From assembly GCF_024139115.2 (NCBI RefSeq), contig NC_085141.1, forward strand, positions 224,922,307-224,986,306: a DNA stretch of 64,000 nt, given 5' to 3'. Shown in pieces: positions 63,490 through 64,000 of this stretch. Position 1 is the first letter of the stretch, and the number at the start of each line of letters is the position of its first letter. The stretch comes from Armigeres subalbatus. Taxonomy: Eukaryota; Arthropoda; Insecta; Diptera; Culicidae. The position numbers were made by a program, and so were the translations under genes. Under the pieces are notes generated by a model that was not told the DNA's origin, did no database searches, and was given only the letters and a program-made list of their open reading frames with translations.

Positions 63490-63745
63490 TATTTTACAAG
63501 CACACCCGATGAACTTCGTTTCGCCTAAAATTGATTTATTCTCTGATTAATTCTCTAGTTATGAAGAAATTGATGTTTCATTTGTATGGGAGCCCCTCTT
63601 TCCAAAGGGGGAGGGGGCTCGAACCATCTTAAGAACCTTCTCCGGCCCCAAAAACCTCTACATACAAATTTCCACGTCGATCGGTTCAGTAGTTTCGGAG
63701 TCTATAAGATTCAGGCAGACAGAAATTCATTTTTATGTATATAGA
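63490..63745 (+). repeat. Dispersed SINE/RTE-tail-like repeat, copy 2
   Basis: GAACTTCGTTTCGCCTAAAA, CATTTGTATGGGAGCCCC, TCGAACCATCTTAAGAACC, GTCGATCGGTTCAGTAGTTT and ATTTTTATGTATATAGA repeat the order seen at 10,686-10,950. It ends in the same ATATAGA tail. Confidence 0.75.
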
Positions 63746-64000
63746 AGATTTGATATGAATGACTGAAACGAATCATGCCCCCTTGATGCCCCTTGTCAGT
63801 CGGCGCATACATCCTCCAGTCATGATTTTGGCTAGTTGATTCAATGTCAGTGGGACTGCTCCCTTCATCTTCAGTTTCTGGTAAATAATCACCCAAAATA
63901 ACTCTGTTGTATGGAACTGAGTACGATTTGATGGATTCAGATTTTTTGGGATGAAATGGACTCCACTATTGCAGTACCCTTGTGACACTTCCTTGCTACA

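Larger units (their letters stand above)
47730..64000 (+). other. Intron of the F-box gene (continues past the window)
   Basis: It begins at the donor GTGAGT (47,730-47,735). No sequence coding for the remaining leucine-rich repeats was found up to 64,000, so the intron is at least 16.3 kb. It contains the MITEs, SINEs, LTR-like pieces and tandem repeats listed separately. The stretches 47,870-49,050, 50,100-52,280, 57,340-58,080, 59,900-60,480 and 61,550-62,140 show nothing that I can name. Confidence 0.65.

Overview
The window looks like repeat-choked nuclear DNA of a culicine mosquito, most likely Aedes. This is inferred from the types of element present and from an intron/exon gene with arthropod-style splice sites; no species can be proven without a search. 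There are no bacterial-style operons. Only one host gene is well supported: the first coding exon of an F-box/LRR protein (FBXL16-type) at 46,896-47,729 on the + strand. It has a 5'UTR exon upstream and a very long intron that runs off the right edge.

Layout. 0-2.75 kb: an inverted tandem array of ~308-bp units, then a near-perfect 166-bp foldback. 3.1-7.2 kb: broken non-LTR retrotransposons (an I/Jockey-like endonuclease piece fused to an RTE reverse transcriptase piece, then another non-LTR fragment). 8.3-9.8 kb: a non-autonomous element with TTTGCTGA subterminal repeats and a MITE nested inside. 11.9-13 kb: a 1-kb purine tract. 13-14.7 kb: an inverted repeat and an R1-clade fragment. 14.9-16.6 kb: GGCCGAA minisatellite, AATTCC-rich repeat, a SINE tail, a hairpin and a MITE. 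18.8-22.3 kb: a GGCCGAA array, then a MITE split by a 2.55-kb hAT-type element that has an exact 8-bp target duplication. 23-25.2 kb: PIF/Harbinger-like and other MITEs. 26.1-29.3 kb: a nearly full-length but frameshifted RTE (JAM1-like). 29.7-30.9 kb: a Ty3/gypsy fragment on the - strand. 31.3-35.7 kb: a decayed R1-clade element with both ORFs recognisable. 35.9-40.5 kb: several inverted-repeat elements and a possible CpG-rich first exon. 41.1-44.8 kb: two RTE copies arranged head-to-head. 46.2-64 kb: the F-box gene exon and its intron, which is full of MITEs, tRNA-derived SINEs, possible LTR pieces, a ~130-150-bp tandem array and hAT/pogo-like ends.

How it works together: the RTE and R1 copies once encoded endonuclease plus reverse transcriptase for target-primed insertion. 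All copies seen here are broken. SINEs, MITEs and foldbacks carry no enzymes and would depend on partners elsewhere. The most notable structures are the nested hAT-in-MITE insertion, the repeated association of SINE tails, GAA-rich DNA and GGCCGAA minisatellites, and the number of long inverted repeats that could form double-stranded RNA. I found no clear evidence of a wholly new coding system.
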